Assembly (NCBI GenBank): GCA_021793155.1
Contig: JAJYTF010000016.1
Span: forward strand, 1 to 64,000
Length of the DNA stretch: 64,000 nucleotides
Source: Pseudomonadota bacterium
Lineage (GTDB): Bacteria; Pseudomonadota; Alphaproteobacteria; Rhodospirillales; Magnetospirillaceae
Direction: 5' to 3'
The translations under genes and the position numbers were made by a program. Of the stretch, positions 53,546 to 63,916 are shown one piece after another (the first letter of the stretch is position 1; each line of letters starts with the position of its first letter). The notes under the pieces were generated by a model. It saw nothing but the letters and a program-made list of their open reading frames with translations. It was not told the DNA's origin and did not search any database.

Positions 53546-54370
53546 TTAGCCTGCATTCCGCAAGGTTTGAGCGAGGACGTTATGAAGGTGCGACGCGGCC
53601 ACCGGTTTTTGCAGCACGACCACGCCGTGCCCCCGGCTCTCGCGCAGTCGGCCGGCGGTCGCATCACCGGTGATGATGATGCTGGGAATGGGGGCATTGT
53701 ACAGTCCTCGGATCGTGGTGACAGCCGACGTCCCGGTACGCCCGCCGGCAAGGCGGTAGTCGGCGATGATCCCCGCCGGCTGACGGCCGCTGCGCCGCAA
53801 TTCGGCGATCGCCTCGTCTTCCGACGGCGCGGCCACGACCTCGAATTGCCAGGCTTCGAGCAGCATCCGCAACCCCTCGAGCACCTGTTCCTCGTCGTCG
53901 ATGACCACCAGCATCCGGCGGTATCGCTCCACACCGGCAATCCCGGCCAGAGGGACCCGCAAGGCGAAGCGGGTCCCGGTGCCGGAGCGGCTTTCGATCC
54001 TCATGGGGTGGCATAGCAGCGACGCCAGCCGCTCGACCACGACCAAACCAAGACCAAGCCCGAGATCAGAACGTTCGGCAACGGCTCCTCCGCGCCATGC
54101 GCGTATTCCAGGCCCGGTGTCGCGCACCTCGATAGCCAACGCTGCGCCGTTTCGCCTGGCCCCCACCAGGACCCGCCCCCGTGGCGTATAGGCGATGGCG
54201 TTGGCCACCAGATGGTCGAGGATTTGCGCCAGCAGCGGCGGGTCGGAGCGGATGCGTGCCGTAGACTGTACGACCTTAAAATCAAGGCCATGCCGCTCCG
54301 CGGCGGGTGCAAACCGGCGTTCTATTCGCGAAAGAAGCGGCTCGATACAGAACTCGGTCGCTGTGACCAT
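53546..54370 (-). CDS. Truncated hybrid sensor: HATPase plus receiver, no HisKA
   Basis: A 274-residue protein. Residues about 1-135 form a histidine kinase ATPase domain (LDHLVANAIAYTPRGRVLVG with the N box, VRDTGPGI G1 box, LGLGLGLVVVERLA G2 box). A receiver follows (MLVVIDDEE; phosphorylatable Asp in IIADYRLAGG; ITGDA; LQKPV). The sequence MVTATEFCIEPLL corresponds to the end of a kinase HisKA-ATPase linker, so the sensor and HisKA parts are missing. The region upstream shows no in-frame domain. It may be a remnant or be expressed from ATG 54370, which has GGAG upstream. Confidence 0.75.
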   Translation of the reverse strand: MVTATEFCIEPLLSRIERRFAPAAERHGLDFKVVQSTARIRSDPPLLAQILDHLVANAIAYTPRGRVLVGARRNGAALAIEVRDTGPGIRAWRGGAVAERSDLGLGLGLVVVERLASLLCHPMRIESRSGTGTRFALRVPLAGIAGVERYRRMLVVIDDEEQVLEGLRMLLEAWQFEVVAAPSEDEAIAELRRSGRQPAGIIADYRLAGGRTGTSAVTTIRGLYNAPIPSIIITGDATAGRLRESRGHGVVVLQKPVAASHLHNVLAQTLRNAG

Positions 54371-54609
54371 GCCCAGACTCCACTGCCACGAGATCCTCCG
54401 GGAAAATCGACGCCGGCCTTCGAACCTGCACTGAAATAGGCGTCGACAGGGTCGTTGTCGCCGGCGCTATTGCCTAGGATCGCCGTTTTGACCATCGGAG
54501 GTAGAAGTTCCTAGTCAGCCGAACAAGGGCAGCACTGTTGCACCATGGCAGACGTAAGGATACCTTGGAAGACTACGCTTCCGGCCGTCATGGACGAAGG
54601 ACCCAGGTC

Positions 54610-54897
54610 ATGGGCAAAGTCATATTACTCTGCGCAATTGTCGGTCTGCTGGCAGGCTGTGCCGAGAAACGGCCACCGATACAATCTGGGGACAATTTCG
54701 TCTTTCTCGCCAGTGACAGCATCTTCGGCCCCAGCACCGCGGATGCCGACGTAGCGGCGCGGTCCTATTGCGCCGCCCGAGGCAAGTTCGCGCAACTCGA
54801 ATCGCGCGAACGGCCGCCTGAGATGCGGGACGACATTTTCCCCGAATATGCCGTGATGACCTACCGCTGCCTGGCATCCTCCGCGGCCGGGCCCTAG
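54610..54897 (+). CDS. Small predicted lipoprotein
   Basis: A 95-residue lipoprotein with signal MGKVILLCAIVGLLAGC, lipobox LAGC (Cys17). Mature part acidic with two Cys. ATG 54610 is chosen as the start of the signal; the frame reaches 54538 without a ribosome binding site. The TAG stop (54895-54897) is inside the CTAG left edge of the giant palindromic element. Function unknown. Confidence 0.72.
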   Translation: MGKVILLCAIVGLLAGCAEKRPPIQSGDNFVFLASDSIFGPSTADADVAARSYCAARGKFAQLESRERPPEMRDDIFPEYAVMTYRCLASSAAGP

Positions 54898-55102
54898 TGC
54901 CGTGACTCAATCAAAGGGCTCACGGCACCAGGTTTCCCATAGCCCCTCGCCGGGCGGGGCCATCCGGCCCCTTGGCCGCGCCCTCAACGGGCGCTGGAAC
55001 AAGGAAACCGGCCAACCAGCCGCCATTGAGGCGGCGGCCAAAGGGGCCGGATGGCCCCGCCCGGCGAGGGACAAAAACCAACTGATCGAATTGTGGTGAC
55101 CC
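54894..55102. repeat. Giant palindromic element, copy A4, CTAG at the left edge
   Basis: Starts CTAGTGCCGTGA, with the hairpin GTGCCGTGA/TCACGGCAC (54897-54928). Then comes a very long inverted repeat: CCTCGCCGGGCG... at 54945-54979 pairs with ...CGCCCGGCGAGG at 55034-55069, 35 bp with a single bulged base, extended outward by one G-C and inward by CCTCAA/TTGAGG. The right end carries the module CCAACTGATCGAATTGTGG shared with the A1-A3 copies. The left CTAG holds the stop codon of the lipoprotein. The HPt gene starts three bases after the end. Confidence 0.8.
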
Positions 55103-55105
55103 GCC

Positions 55106-55456
55106 ATGACCGATGACGACGCCGTCGACCTGGCCCTGCTCGGCGAACTCTGCGAACAGCTCGGCGGGGACGTGGTCTCGGCCATTGCCGAAAGCTATGC
55201 AGCGAACAGCCGTCAACTCCTGCGGATCATTGCCGACCGCGGGAACGATCCGGTGGCCCGCCGCCAGGCGGCCCACAGCCTGAAGGGGGCCAGTGGCTCA
55301 GTCGGCCTGGCCGGCGTGGCGCGTCTGTGCCGGGACATCGAGACAGCATTTCGCGACGGCGGCGGCGATGTCGCCGAATCTCTGGTGGCCCGCCTCCCCC
55401 AGGCGATCGAGGACGGCCAGGCTCTCTTGCGCATCCATCTGGCGATGGCGCCTTAG
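55106..55456 (+). CDS. HPt-domain phosphotransfer protein
   Basis: A 116-residue four-helix HPt protein. RQAAHSLKGASGSVGLAGVA holds the phosphorylated His (AHSLKGA). Stand-alone HPt proteins relay phosphate between hybrid kinases and response regulators. It lies near the truncated HATPase-receiver protein at 53546, on the other strand. Whether they interact is inference. Start ATG 55106. Confidence 0.85.
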   Translation: MTDDDAVDLALLGELCEQLGGDVVSAIAESYAANSRQLLRIIADRGNDPVARRQAAHSLKGASGSVGLAGVARLCRDIETAFRDGGGDVAESLVARLPQAIEDGQALLRIHLAMAP

Positions 55457-55458
55457 AG

Positions 55459-57456
55459 TCAGCGCCCCAGCCCGGGGATCGGGATGGGGATCGGCAAGGG
55501 CGTCGGCTGCCCCGGCGCCGTGCCGCTCTGCCCGCGCATCATCTTGTCCAGCAGCTTCGCCGCGCCGCCCAGCTTCTTGCCGGCGATGGCGCCCAGATCC
55601 GGAGCGTAGGAAAGATGGTTCCACGGCCCGCGAATGAGCACGGGGACGGAAAGCCCGCCCCCGGGCTTCACCGTCGGCTGGCCGGGCGCCGCGGCCACCA
55701 GCTGCGGCACTAGGCGATAGTCGAGCGTTTTCTCGGGGAAATTTATCGTTCCGGTGCCGGAAAGGCGGAATACCGGCGACACCACGCTAAGGTCGTCGTT
55801 CTTCATGATGCCGTTGGTGATGGTATAGCTGCCGGACATTTGGCCGAACTGGGTCTGCTTTTCGGGCACGCCGCCGGTGAACGCACCGCCCAGATTGCTG
55901 ACCATGGAGAACAAATCCACGCCCTTGATCGCTCCGCCAGCGAAGCTGAGCCTGCCGCTGCCGCCCAGCGCGCCGACCAGGTCCCGCTCGCTCCGCCCGC
56001 CGCTGGTCAAAGTTGTCTGCCCGCTGGCCGATCCGGACAGGAAATCCAGCCCGGCCAGTGCCTCGAGCAGCGGTGCGGCTTGCACCCCCGCCAGTGTCAC
56101 GTCGGCCTTGGCGGCCAAGGCGGGGCCTGATCCGTCGATCTCGACGCGCCCACTGAGTTGCCCCTGGTAAAGGGCCATCTGGCTAAGGTCACCCACAAAC
56201 CGGCCGTTATCCAGGCGCAGTGCGGCTTCGGTGTTGCCGATTTCCAGCTGCCGATAGGCAGCCGACCCGGCCGACAGGGTCAGCTCGGCATCGGCCGCCC
56301 TCAGCGGCGCCGTATCGATTGGCTCGTCGCTCCATTGCGACCCGCCGCTCGGCGTTGCGGGCGCCGCCGGCTGCTTGGCGGCCGGTGCTTGCGGCGCGAC
56401 ACTGGATCGCGGAGGCAGATAAGGATTGAGGTCCAGCCGCGTGACGTCCAGCTTGCCTTCCAGCTTTGGCCGGGCGCCGCCGCCGGTCAGCGCCAGCGCT
56501 CCGGAACCCTTGATCGCGTCCAGGGACAGCTGCAGGTCATTCAGCGCGACATGGTCGGCATTCAAGACCAGGTGGCTCTTCAACGACATGGGGCCGAGCC
56601 CGTTGGGCGGAAGGCTTGCCGGGTTGACTCCGATCCAACCGAGCAGGTTGCGCGTCGACGGCACATCGACCCCGAGGTCGCCGTCGCCCGCCGCCGCCTT
56701 GCCGAGGCTGACGGTCCCGCCGAACCCGGCGGTGATCACGTCCGAAGCCAGATGGAGATCGACGGGTGACCCGTTGCCCTGCAGCAGGTTCTCGGCATTG
56801 TCCGCCCGCAAGGAAAATTCCACGGCGCGGTCGTGCCATCGGACCGAGCCCTTGGCGGCCAGCGGCGCCGCACCGCCGGGCAGGCTCGCCGCCAGGTTCA
56901 CGTCGTCCAGCGTCTCGCCGCGGCCGGTCGCCCCATCGGTATAAACCAGCCGGCCATGGGAGATGCCGATGTCGCCCACGGCGAGCGCCGGCACGCCCCC
57001 CTGCCCGCCTTTCTTGCCTTCAGGCGTACCTTCGGGTTTGGCGGAAGGCTGCCGCACCGGGTTGAACACCCAGTTGCCGCGCCCCTCCTTGTCGGTCGCC
57101 AGATTGATCACCGGATTTTCCAGGACGACGCGATCGACCACCACTTTGCCCGACAGCAGCGGCCGCAGCTTCAGGCGAATGTCCAATGCCGCGAGGCTGG
57201 CCAAAGGCTGTGGTCCGGCCCAGGGGGCGTTGGACAAGCTGACATCCTTGGCCGAAACCCCCGGCTGGGGAAAAAGGGAAACGGAAACCCCGCCTTTGAC
57301 GGCCAGATCCCGGCCCGTCGCCTGCTTCACCGCCGATGCCACTTTCGCCGTCACCGCCGTGGTCGGCACCACGAGCGGGACCGCGACGAACAACGCGACA
57401 ACCACCAGGACAAGAACGGCGACGACCGCAAGTAGAACCTTGATTCCCCGGGACAT
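55459..57456 (-). CDS. AsmA-family protein
   Basis: A 665-residue inner-membrane-anchored periplasmic protein. One N-terminal membrane segment (VLLAVVAVLVLVVVALFVAV) is followed by the AsmA N-terminal domain (VKGGVSVSLFPQPGVSAKDV, LSLSNAPW-like LSNAPWAGPQPL) and a C-terminal AsmA domain (TITNGIMKNDDLSVVSPVF, LDYRLVPQLVAA). Family members probably move phospholipids between membranes as long beta-structures. ATG 57456 has GAGGAGGG before it. The stop lies three bases from the HPt stop. Confidence 0.9.
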   Translation of the reverse strand: MSRGIKVLLAVVAVLVLVVVALFVAVPLVVPTTAVTAKVASAVKQATGRDLAVKGGVSVSLFPQPGVSAKDVSLSNAPWAGPQPLASLAALDIRLKLRPLLSGKVVVDRVVLENPVINLATDKEGRGNWVFNPVRQPSAKPEGTPEGKKGGQGGVPALAVGDIGISHGRLVYTDGATGRGETLDDVNLAASLPGGAAPLAAKGSVRWHDRAVEFSLRADNAENLLQGNGSPVDLHLASDVITAGFGGTVSLGKAAAGDGDLGVDVPSTRNLLGWIGVNPASLPPNGLGPMSLKSHLVLNADHVALNDLQLSLDAIKGSGALALTGGGARPKLEGKLDVTRLDLNPYLPPRSSVAPQAPAAKQPAAPATPSGGSQWSDEPIDTAPLRAADAELTLSAGSAAYRQLEIGNTEAALRLDNGRFVGDLSQMALYQGQLSGRVEIDGSGPALAAKADVTLAGVQAAPLLEALAGLDFLSGSASGQTTLTSGGRSERDLVGALGGSGRLSFAGGAIKGVDLFSMVSNLGGAFTGGVPEKQTQFGQMSGSYTITNGIMKNDDLSVVSPVFRLSGTGTINFPEKTLDYRLVPQLVAAAPGQPTVKPGGGLSVPVLIRGPWNHLSYAPDLGAIAGKKLGGAAKLLDKMMRGQSGTAPGQPTPLPIPIPIPGLGR

Positions 57457-57792
57457 GGCCACCCTCCTCAGCAGATGGATCTGGAGGTGGTGCCGCGGCT
57501 GGCCCGGATCGAGCGGCCTCGCCCGCATTTCTCGCAAGAAAAGAAAAAGGGTCGTCGTTGCGAGCCAAAGGCGAAGCAGTCCATAACCGGCGCCAAGGCT
57601 GAACTGCCTTGCTGCGCTCGCGGTGATGGCCTTCGTCGTCCAGGGCGGGACTGGGCGTCGCCGGTGCGGAACTTGCCCCAGCGCCACGGCTATGGTCTGC
57701 CCCGGGGTAGGCACTGTCAAGGCTCCGGCATGACCCATGTCCGGCATGACCCACGGCGCCGGCATCACCGCCAGCGCCGCGGGGACCACCGG
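57457..57792. other. 336-bp noncoding gap with a degenerate repeat (D2)
   Basis: Between AsmA (start) and cobT (stop) I see no gene. 57551-57640 is a degenerate form of the element found at 61189-61271: GTCGTCGTTGCGAGCCAAAG on the left and CTTGCTGCGCTCGCGGTGATG on the right pair imperfectly. The rest contains a CCCCGGGGTAGG segment and repeats of CCGGCATGACCCA (about 57727 and 57741). No function assigned. Confidence 0.45.
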
Positions 57793-58815
57793 TCAGTCCT
57801 CCCGGTCGCTGACGCCCGCTTCGGCGAATGTCGCCATGCCGTTGTGGCACGCCACCGCCGCCTTCAGCAGACCGACGGCCAGAGCGGCACCCGAGGCTTC
57901 GCCGAGGCGCATATCCATTTCCAGCAGCGGCCGCTTGCCCAGGCAATCGAGGAGGCGGCGATGCCCAGGTTCGACCGAGGCATGGCCGACCAGGCAATGG
58001 TCGAGTGCATCCGCTCGGATGGCATGCAGCACGGCGGCGGCGGCAGTACACACATAGCCATCGAGCACCACCGGGACCCGCTGCAGCCGGGCCGCCAGGA
58101 CCGCGCCGGCGATCGCCGCCAACTCGCGGCCGCCGACGCCGGCCAGCACCTTGAGCGGGTCGTCCGACCGGTTGGTGGCGACGCCTTTGCCGACCACCTC
58201 GATCTTGGCCGCCAGGCGGCCATCGTCGACCCCGGTCCCGCGGCCGGTCCAATTGGCCGGGTGGCCGCCGTAGAGGGCGTGGCAGATGGCCGCCGCCGAC
58301 GTGGTGTTGCCGATCCCCATCTCACCCAGCACCAGCAGGTCGAGCCCCGGCTCGACCGCCGCCATGCCCCGCGAGAATGCCGACAGGCATTCCGCTTCGC
58401 TCATCGCCGGCCCGCCGGTGAAGTCGGCCGTAGGCCGATCCAATTCGATGGCTTCGACCCCCAGTTCGATGCCAAAGGTCTTGCACAGCTGGTTGATGGC
58501 GGCACCGCCATGCTGGAAATTCAGTACCATCTGCACTGTGACCTCGGCCGGAAAGGCCGATACGCCCAAGGCCGCCACGCCATGGTTGCCGGCGAACACG
58601 CGGGCCCGCAGGTTGTCCAGGCGCGGCGGATGGCGGCCCTGCCAGGCGGCCAGATGCAAGCTGATCTCTTCGAGGCGGCCCAGCGAGCCGGCCGGCTTGG
58701 TCAACTGCGGCTCGCGCTGGCGGGCGAGAGCGGAAGCCGCCTCGTCGGGGCCGGGCATGGCGGCCACCAAGGTATGGATATGGGCAAGACAATCAATATT
58801 CGCGGCGTCTTTCAT
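57793..58815 (-). CDS. cobT: Nicotinate-nucleotide-dimethylbenzimidazole phosphoribosyltransferase
   Basis: A 340-residue enzyme that makes alpha-ribazole phosphate, the lower ligand precursor of cobalamin. TKPAGSLGRLEEISLHLAAW, FAGNHGVAALGVSAFP, GGAAINQLCKTFG and LGEMGIGNTTSAAAIC are the CobT signature; LDGYVCTAAAAVLHA follows near the catalytic Glu region. ATG 58815 is chosen with GGGGA upstream; ATG 58830 is the alternative. A cobalamin riboswitch precedes it, so the gene should be shut off when B12 is plentiful. Confidence 0.94.
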   Translation of the reverse strand: MKDAANIDCLAHIHTLVAAMPGPDEAASALARQREPQLTKPAGSLGRLEEISLHLAAWQGRHPPRLDNLRARVFAGNHGVAALGVSAFPAEVTVQMVLNFQHGGAAINQLCKTFGIELGVEAIELDRPTADFTGGPAMSEAECLSAFSRGMAAVEPGLDLLVLGEMGIGNTTSAAAICHALYGGHPANWTGRGTGVDDGRLAAKIEVVGKGVATNRSDDPLKVLAGVGGRELAAIAGAVLAARLQRVPVVLDGYVCTAAAAVLHAIRADALDHCLVGHASVEPGHRRLLDCLGKRPLLEMDMRLGEASGAALAVGLLKAAVACHNGMATFAEAGVSDRED

Positions 58816-58845
58816 GAATATCCCCGTCATGAAAAGTCCAAGGCC

Positions 58846-58864
58846 GCCGCCCGTCCACGGCGGC
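58846..58864 (-). terminator. Hairpin between the cobalamin riboswitch and cobT
   Basis: On the minus strand GCCGCC and GGCGGC form a 6-bp stem with a 7-base loop, with GGCC then TTGGACTTTT after it. It lies directly after the riboswitch and about 30 bases before the cobT ATG, so it is a candidate expression platform, as a terminator or by masking the ribosome binding site. Confidence 0.5.
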
Positions 58865-58879
58865 GCCACAACAAAGTCC

Positions 58880-59062
58880 CGGCCGGTCTTCTGGCTTAGG
58901 ATCAATCCCTCCGAACCCCTTCCCGGCCTTCGCCAGTGGGTGTGCGCCCGGAGAGTCCCCATTCACAGCGTTGGGCACGCGGCGGCTTCTCACCGCCTTC
59001 CCGATTGTCCCGCCGAAAACGGCAGGCACCGGAACTTAGCCTGTTTTTGCCAGAACCCGTCG
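58880..59062 (-). ncRNA. Cobalamin riboswitch controlling cobT
   Basis: On the minus strand the consensus blocks appear in order: GTTCCGGTGCC, AATCGGGAA, GGCGGTGAGAAGCCGCC, the GCTGTGAATGGGGA core, CCACTGGCGAAGGCCGGGAAGG, and the B12 box AGCCAGAAGACCGGCC (58882-58897). It lies between the minus-strand promoter region near 59070 and cobT. Binding of adenosylcobalamin would be expected to reduce cobT expression. The 5' boundary is approximate. Confidence 0.93.
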
Positions 59063-59114
59063 GCAATTTCCACCCGGCACGTAAGGTAATCGGTCGAACA
59101 AATATGGAGGTTTC

Positions 59115-59143
59115 TTGACATCGGGCGGCACGGACGGCAGCAT
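59115..59143 (+). promoter_or_regulatory. Candidate promoter of the TPP riboswitch-thiC transcript
   Basis: TTGACA at 59115-59120 is a perfect -35. With 17-base spacing the -10 would be CAGCAT, only three of six matches. The riboswitch begins about ten bases later, which fits the usual start position. The -10 is weak, so this is tentative. Confidence 0.4.
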
Positions 59144-59149
59144 CAGGGC

Positions 59150-61182
<2,033 letters not shown>

Positions 61183-61188
61183 GGCATT

Positions 61189-61271
61189 GTCGTCATCGCG
61201 AGCCCTGCGAAGCGATCCACAGCCGTGCCGCTGGCCCCCTGGATTGCTTCGCTCCGCTCGCAGTGACGACA
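61189..61271. repeat. Dispersed palindromic repeat, copy D1
   Basis: GTCGTCATCGCGAGCCCTGC and TGGATTGCTTCGCTCCGCTC plus GCAGTGACGAC are inverted flanks; AAGCGATCCA pairs with TGGATTGCTT. It begins seven bases after thiC and may terminate it. The TCATCGCGAG...GCTCGCAGTGACGA style is a widespread intergenic repeat in several proteobacteria. A degenerate copy is at 57551. Confidence 0.6.
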
Positions 61272-61330
61272 TTTTCAGCCGGTGGGAGTCGGCCGCCCGG
61301 CCGGTGCCCAACACGCAACGATGACGCCGC

Positions 61331-61996
61331 TCACTGCAGCGAGGAAGCTCTCCACAGGCGCTCGCACCGCAGCAGGTCCACCGCCACGTCGACGCAATCG
61401 GCAGGCAGCCTTGAGCCTCGGTCGGATTCGAGGATGCGGATGACAGTCGCCTGGTTCATCCCAGCGTGATAGGCCCGCCGCGACATCATGGCGTGGGCCA
61501 TGTCGGCGACGGCGACCACCAGCGATTCCGGCATGATCGCGCCTTCACCCAGACCGCCGGGGTAACCGGAACCGTCCAGCCGCTCATGATGCTGGTGGAT
61601 TACCGTGGCCACCGGCACGGCAAACTCGATCTCGCTGACAATTTCCCAGCCCAGGCGCGGATGTTCCTTGACCAGGGCGAACTCTGCCGCGCTCAGCGGC
61701 CCGGGCCGCAACAGCAACGACGGAGGGATGCCGATCTTGCCGATATCGTGCAACAGCGCGCCCAGGCGGATCAACCGGACGGAGGTGGCGGACAAGCCGA
61801 GACGCCGGGCGAGTAGGACGGCGAAGCGTGCCGTCTCGTCCTGATGCATCGCCGTATGCGGTTCGGCATTCGCCACCGCCTTGGCGAAGGCCCGCATGAC
61901 GCTCAGCATCATCGGTCGCGGCACCTCGATTTGCGGTGAAGGACGGTGGCCGACCGCCATCTTGCCGTTCTGCCCGAAGAGATACATGGCCGGCAT
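61331..61996 (-). CDS. HD-GYP-domain protein
   Basis: A 221-residue stand-alone HD-GYP domain, a cyclic-di-GMP phosphodiesterase class. LLHDIGKIGIP (HD at residues 83-84) and HHERLDGSGYPGGL (136-149, containing the GYP triad) are complete, so catalytic activity is plausible. ATG 61996 begins MPAMYLFGQN with GGAGA upstream. No receiver or sensor domain is fused. It lies downstream of an MCP in the same direction. Confidence 0.88.
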   Translation of the reverse strand: MPAMYLFGQNGKMAVGHRPSPQIEVPRPMMLSVMRAFAKAVANAEPHTAMHQDETARFAVLLARRLGLSATSVRLIRLGALLHDIGKIGIPPSLLLRPGPLSAAEFALVKEHPRLGWEIVSEIEFAVPVATVIHQHHERLDGSGYPGGLGEGAIMPESLVVAVADMAHAMMSRRAYHAGMNQATVIRILESDRGSRLPADCVDVAVDLLRCERLWRASSLQ

Positions 61997-62114
61997 CGGT
62001 ATGTTCTCCGTAAGCCGCGACGAAGACCGCATCGATGATGACGGTCCTCATCCGGAATACTATATGGGATGATCTGCGATTGCGACGCAATAGCGTTTTA
62101 CCCCTGCCATTCGG

Positions 62115-63815
62115 TCAGTGGGCTTTGATATCCACCAGGAAATTCTGGACCTCACGGCCCAGGGCATCGGCTTGGTTGGCTAGCGTTTCCGCCGAGGCCA
62201 GCACGTCCGCCGCCACGCGACCGGCCGAATGGGTGGCGTCGCTGACCTGCTGAATGTTGTCGGTCACCCCCTGGGTACCACTCGCCGCCTCCTGCACGTT
62301 GCGGGCGATCTCGTGGGTGGCCGCCCCCTGTTGTTCGATGGCGGCCGCGATCGCGGCGGCGATACGGTCGATTTGGCCGATTACCTCGGAAATGTGGGTG
62401 ATCGCCTCGACAGCGGCACCAGTCCGCTGCTGCACCGTTTCGATATGCCCGGTGATCTCGCCGGTTGCCTTGCCGGTCTGGTTGGCCAGCGTCTTCACCT
62501 CACCGGCCACCACGGCGAAGCCTTTTCCCGCGTCGCCGGCGCGCGCCGCTTCGATGGTGGCGTTGAGCGCCAGGAGGTTGGTCTGCGAGGCGATGCTGTT
62601 GATCAGGTCGACCACTTCGCCGATGCGCTGCGTCGCCTCGGCCAGGCTGCGGACGATCTCATCGGTTTGCTTCGCCTCGTCGACGGCATTTCCGGCAATG
62701 GAGCTGGATTTGGCCACCTGGCGGCCGATTTCCCGGATCGACGACGACAGCTGGTCGGCCGCCGAAGCGACTGCTTGAACATTGCCCGCGGCCTGCTGGG
62801 CGGCGGCGGAGACGGCGGCTGATTGCCGGTTGGTTTCTTCCGCCGTGGCCGACATGGTCTCGGCCGTCATGCGCATCCGGGTCGCCGCATCGGCGACCGC
62901 CTTTAGAATGCCCCCAACATTGGCCTCGAACCCGGCGGCGTGTCGCTCGATGGCCATGCGTCTGCGTTCCTTGGCTTCGAGTTCCGCCTGCTGGGCGGCC
63001 TCCAACTCGTCGGCGCGCCGCTTGTTGTCCTTGAACACGCCGACGGCACGGGTCATCTCGCCGACCTCGTCACGCCGATCGAACGGCGGCAGATCGACTT
63101 CGTGGTCGCCGTCGGCAAGGCGGCTCATCACCCTGGTCAGGGCATTGATTCCCTGGGCGATGCCTCGCCCCACCACCAGAATGATGGCGATTGCGCCGCC
63201 GAAGGCGGCGGCCATGGTGACGAAGAAGGCGGTAAGCGATCGGCGGACGTCACGTATGGCCCTGTCGAACAGCGAATCGTTGGCTTGCCCTTGCGCAGCC
63301 GACCACTGCTGCACGACCTGCTCGACCTTGGCATAACGGCGTTCCGCTTCCCGCAGCATGGTCACGGCCAGCACCGGATCCGCGTCGAGCATTCCGACCG
63401 CCTGGCGGACCTGCTTGGTATAGGAGTCCGCCGTGCTCCGAACGCCGGCCAGGATCCCGCGCTCGTCGCCTTCCGCGCTCACCGTCTTGTCCAATGCGTC
63501 GAGTTGGCGGCCGACGCTGTCGACGAGACCGAGGGTCGTATCCACCGACTGCTTGATCTGCTGTTCGGCGATGCCGGCGTTCTGCCAGGTGATGGAACGG
63601 TAGAGGTCGGCCTGAATGGTGACCAGCGTTGCTCCCAGCTCCGACACCAGATGCTGTTTGCGAAAACCCTGGTGGTACAGGGAATCGAGAGCCTGTTCCT
63701 GGCCAGCGGCCATGCGCAGCACCAGAAAACCGAGGATGACGGCGGCGGCGACCATCAGGGCCGGCGCCACGGCCAACTTCCACCTTATCTTCAAGTTGTG
63801 GAATGCAGCGATCAT
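62115..63815 (-). CDS. Methyl-accepting chemotaxis protein
   Basis: A 566-residue chemoreceptor. TM1 at about residues 13-33 ([20 protein letters not shown]), a periplasmic helical domain of about 160 residues, TM2 near 193-217 ([20 protein letters not shown]), a HAMP domain ([20 protein letters not shown]) and a cytoplasmic signalling domain with the hairpin tip [19 protein letters not shown]. The C-terminus has no CheR-binding pentapeptide. Senses an unknown ligand through a four-helix-bundle-like periplasmic domain. Confidence 0.93.
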   Translation of the reverse strand: MIAAFHNLKIRWKLAVAPALMVAAAVILGFLVLRMAAGQEQALDSLYHQGFRKQHLVSELGATLVTIQADLYRSITWQNAGIAEQQIKQSVDTTLGLVDSVGRQLDALDKTVSAEGDERGILAGVRSTADSYTKQVRQAVGMLDADPVLAVTMLREAERRYAKVEQVVQQWSAAQGQANDSLFDRAIRDVRRSLTAFFVTMAAAFGGAIAIILVVGRGIAQGINALTRVMSRLADGDHEVDLPPFDRRDEVGEMTRAVGVFKDNKRRADELEAAQQAELEAKERRRMAIERHAAGFEANVGGILKAVADAATRMRMTAETMSATAEETNRQSAAVSAAAQQAAGNVQAVASAADQLSSSIREIGRQVAKSSSIAGNAVDEAKQTDEIVRSLAEATQRIGEVVDLINSIASQTNLLALNATIEAARAGDAGKGFAVVAGEVKTLANQTGKATGEITGHIETVQQRTGAAVEAITHISEVIGQIDRIAAAIAAAIEQQGAATHEIARNVQEAASGTQGVTDNIQQVSDATHSAGRVAADVLASAETLANQADALGREVQNFLVDIKAH

Positions 63816-63845
63816 GCGAGCCTCCTCGGCGCGGACGATCTCTAG

Positions 63846-63873
63846 CCGGCAGCCGCATCCTGGCTGCTGCCGG
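63846..63873 (-). terminator. Hairpin between the edge gene and the chemoreceptor
   Basis: CCGGCAGC (63846-63853) and GCTGCCGG (63866-63873) form a perfect 8-bp stem with a 12-base loop on either strand. It lies about 45 bases after the stop of the gene cut at 64000. No T-run, so a terminator is only probable. Confidence 0.4.
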
Positions 63874-63916
63874 CCGTCGCGCCTCGCGCCCCTTGCCGAG
63901 AGATCCGCGCCGGACT

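Noticed and set aside
57737-58057. Plus-strand frames around cobT such as the 106-residue one
   Set aside because: They run opposite cobT, are rich in Arg and Ser, and lack a ribosome binding site. The minus-strand CobT motifs are complete.
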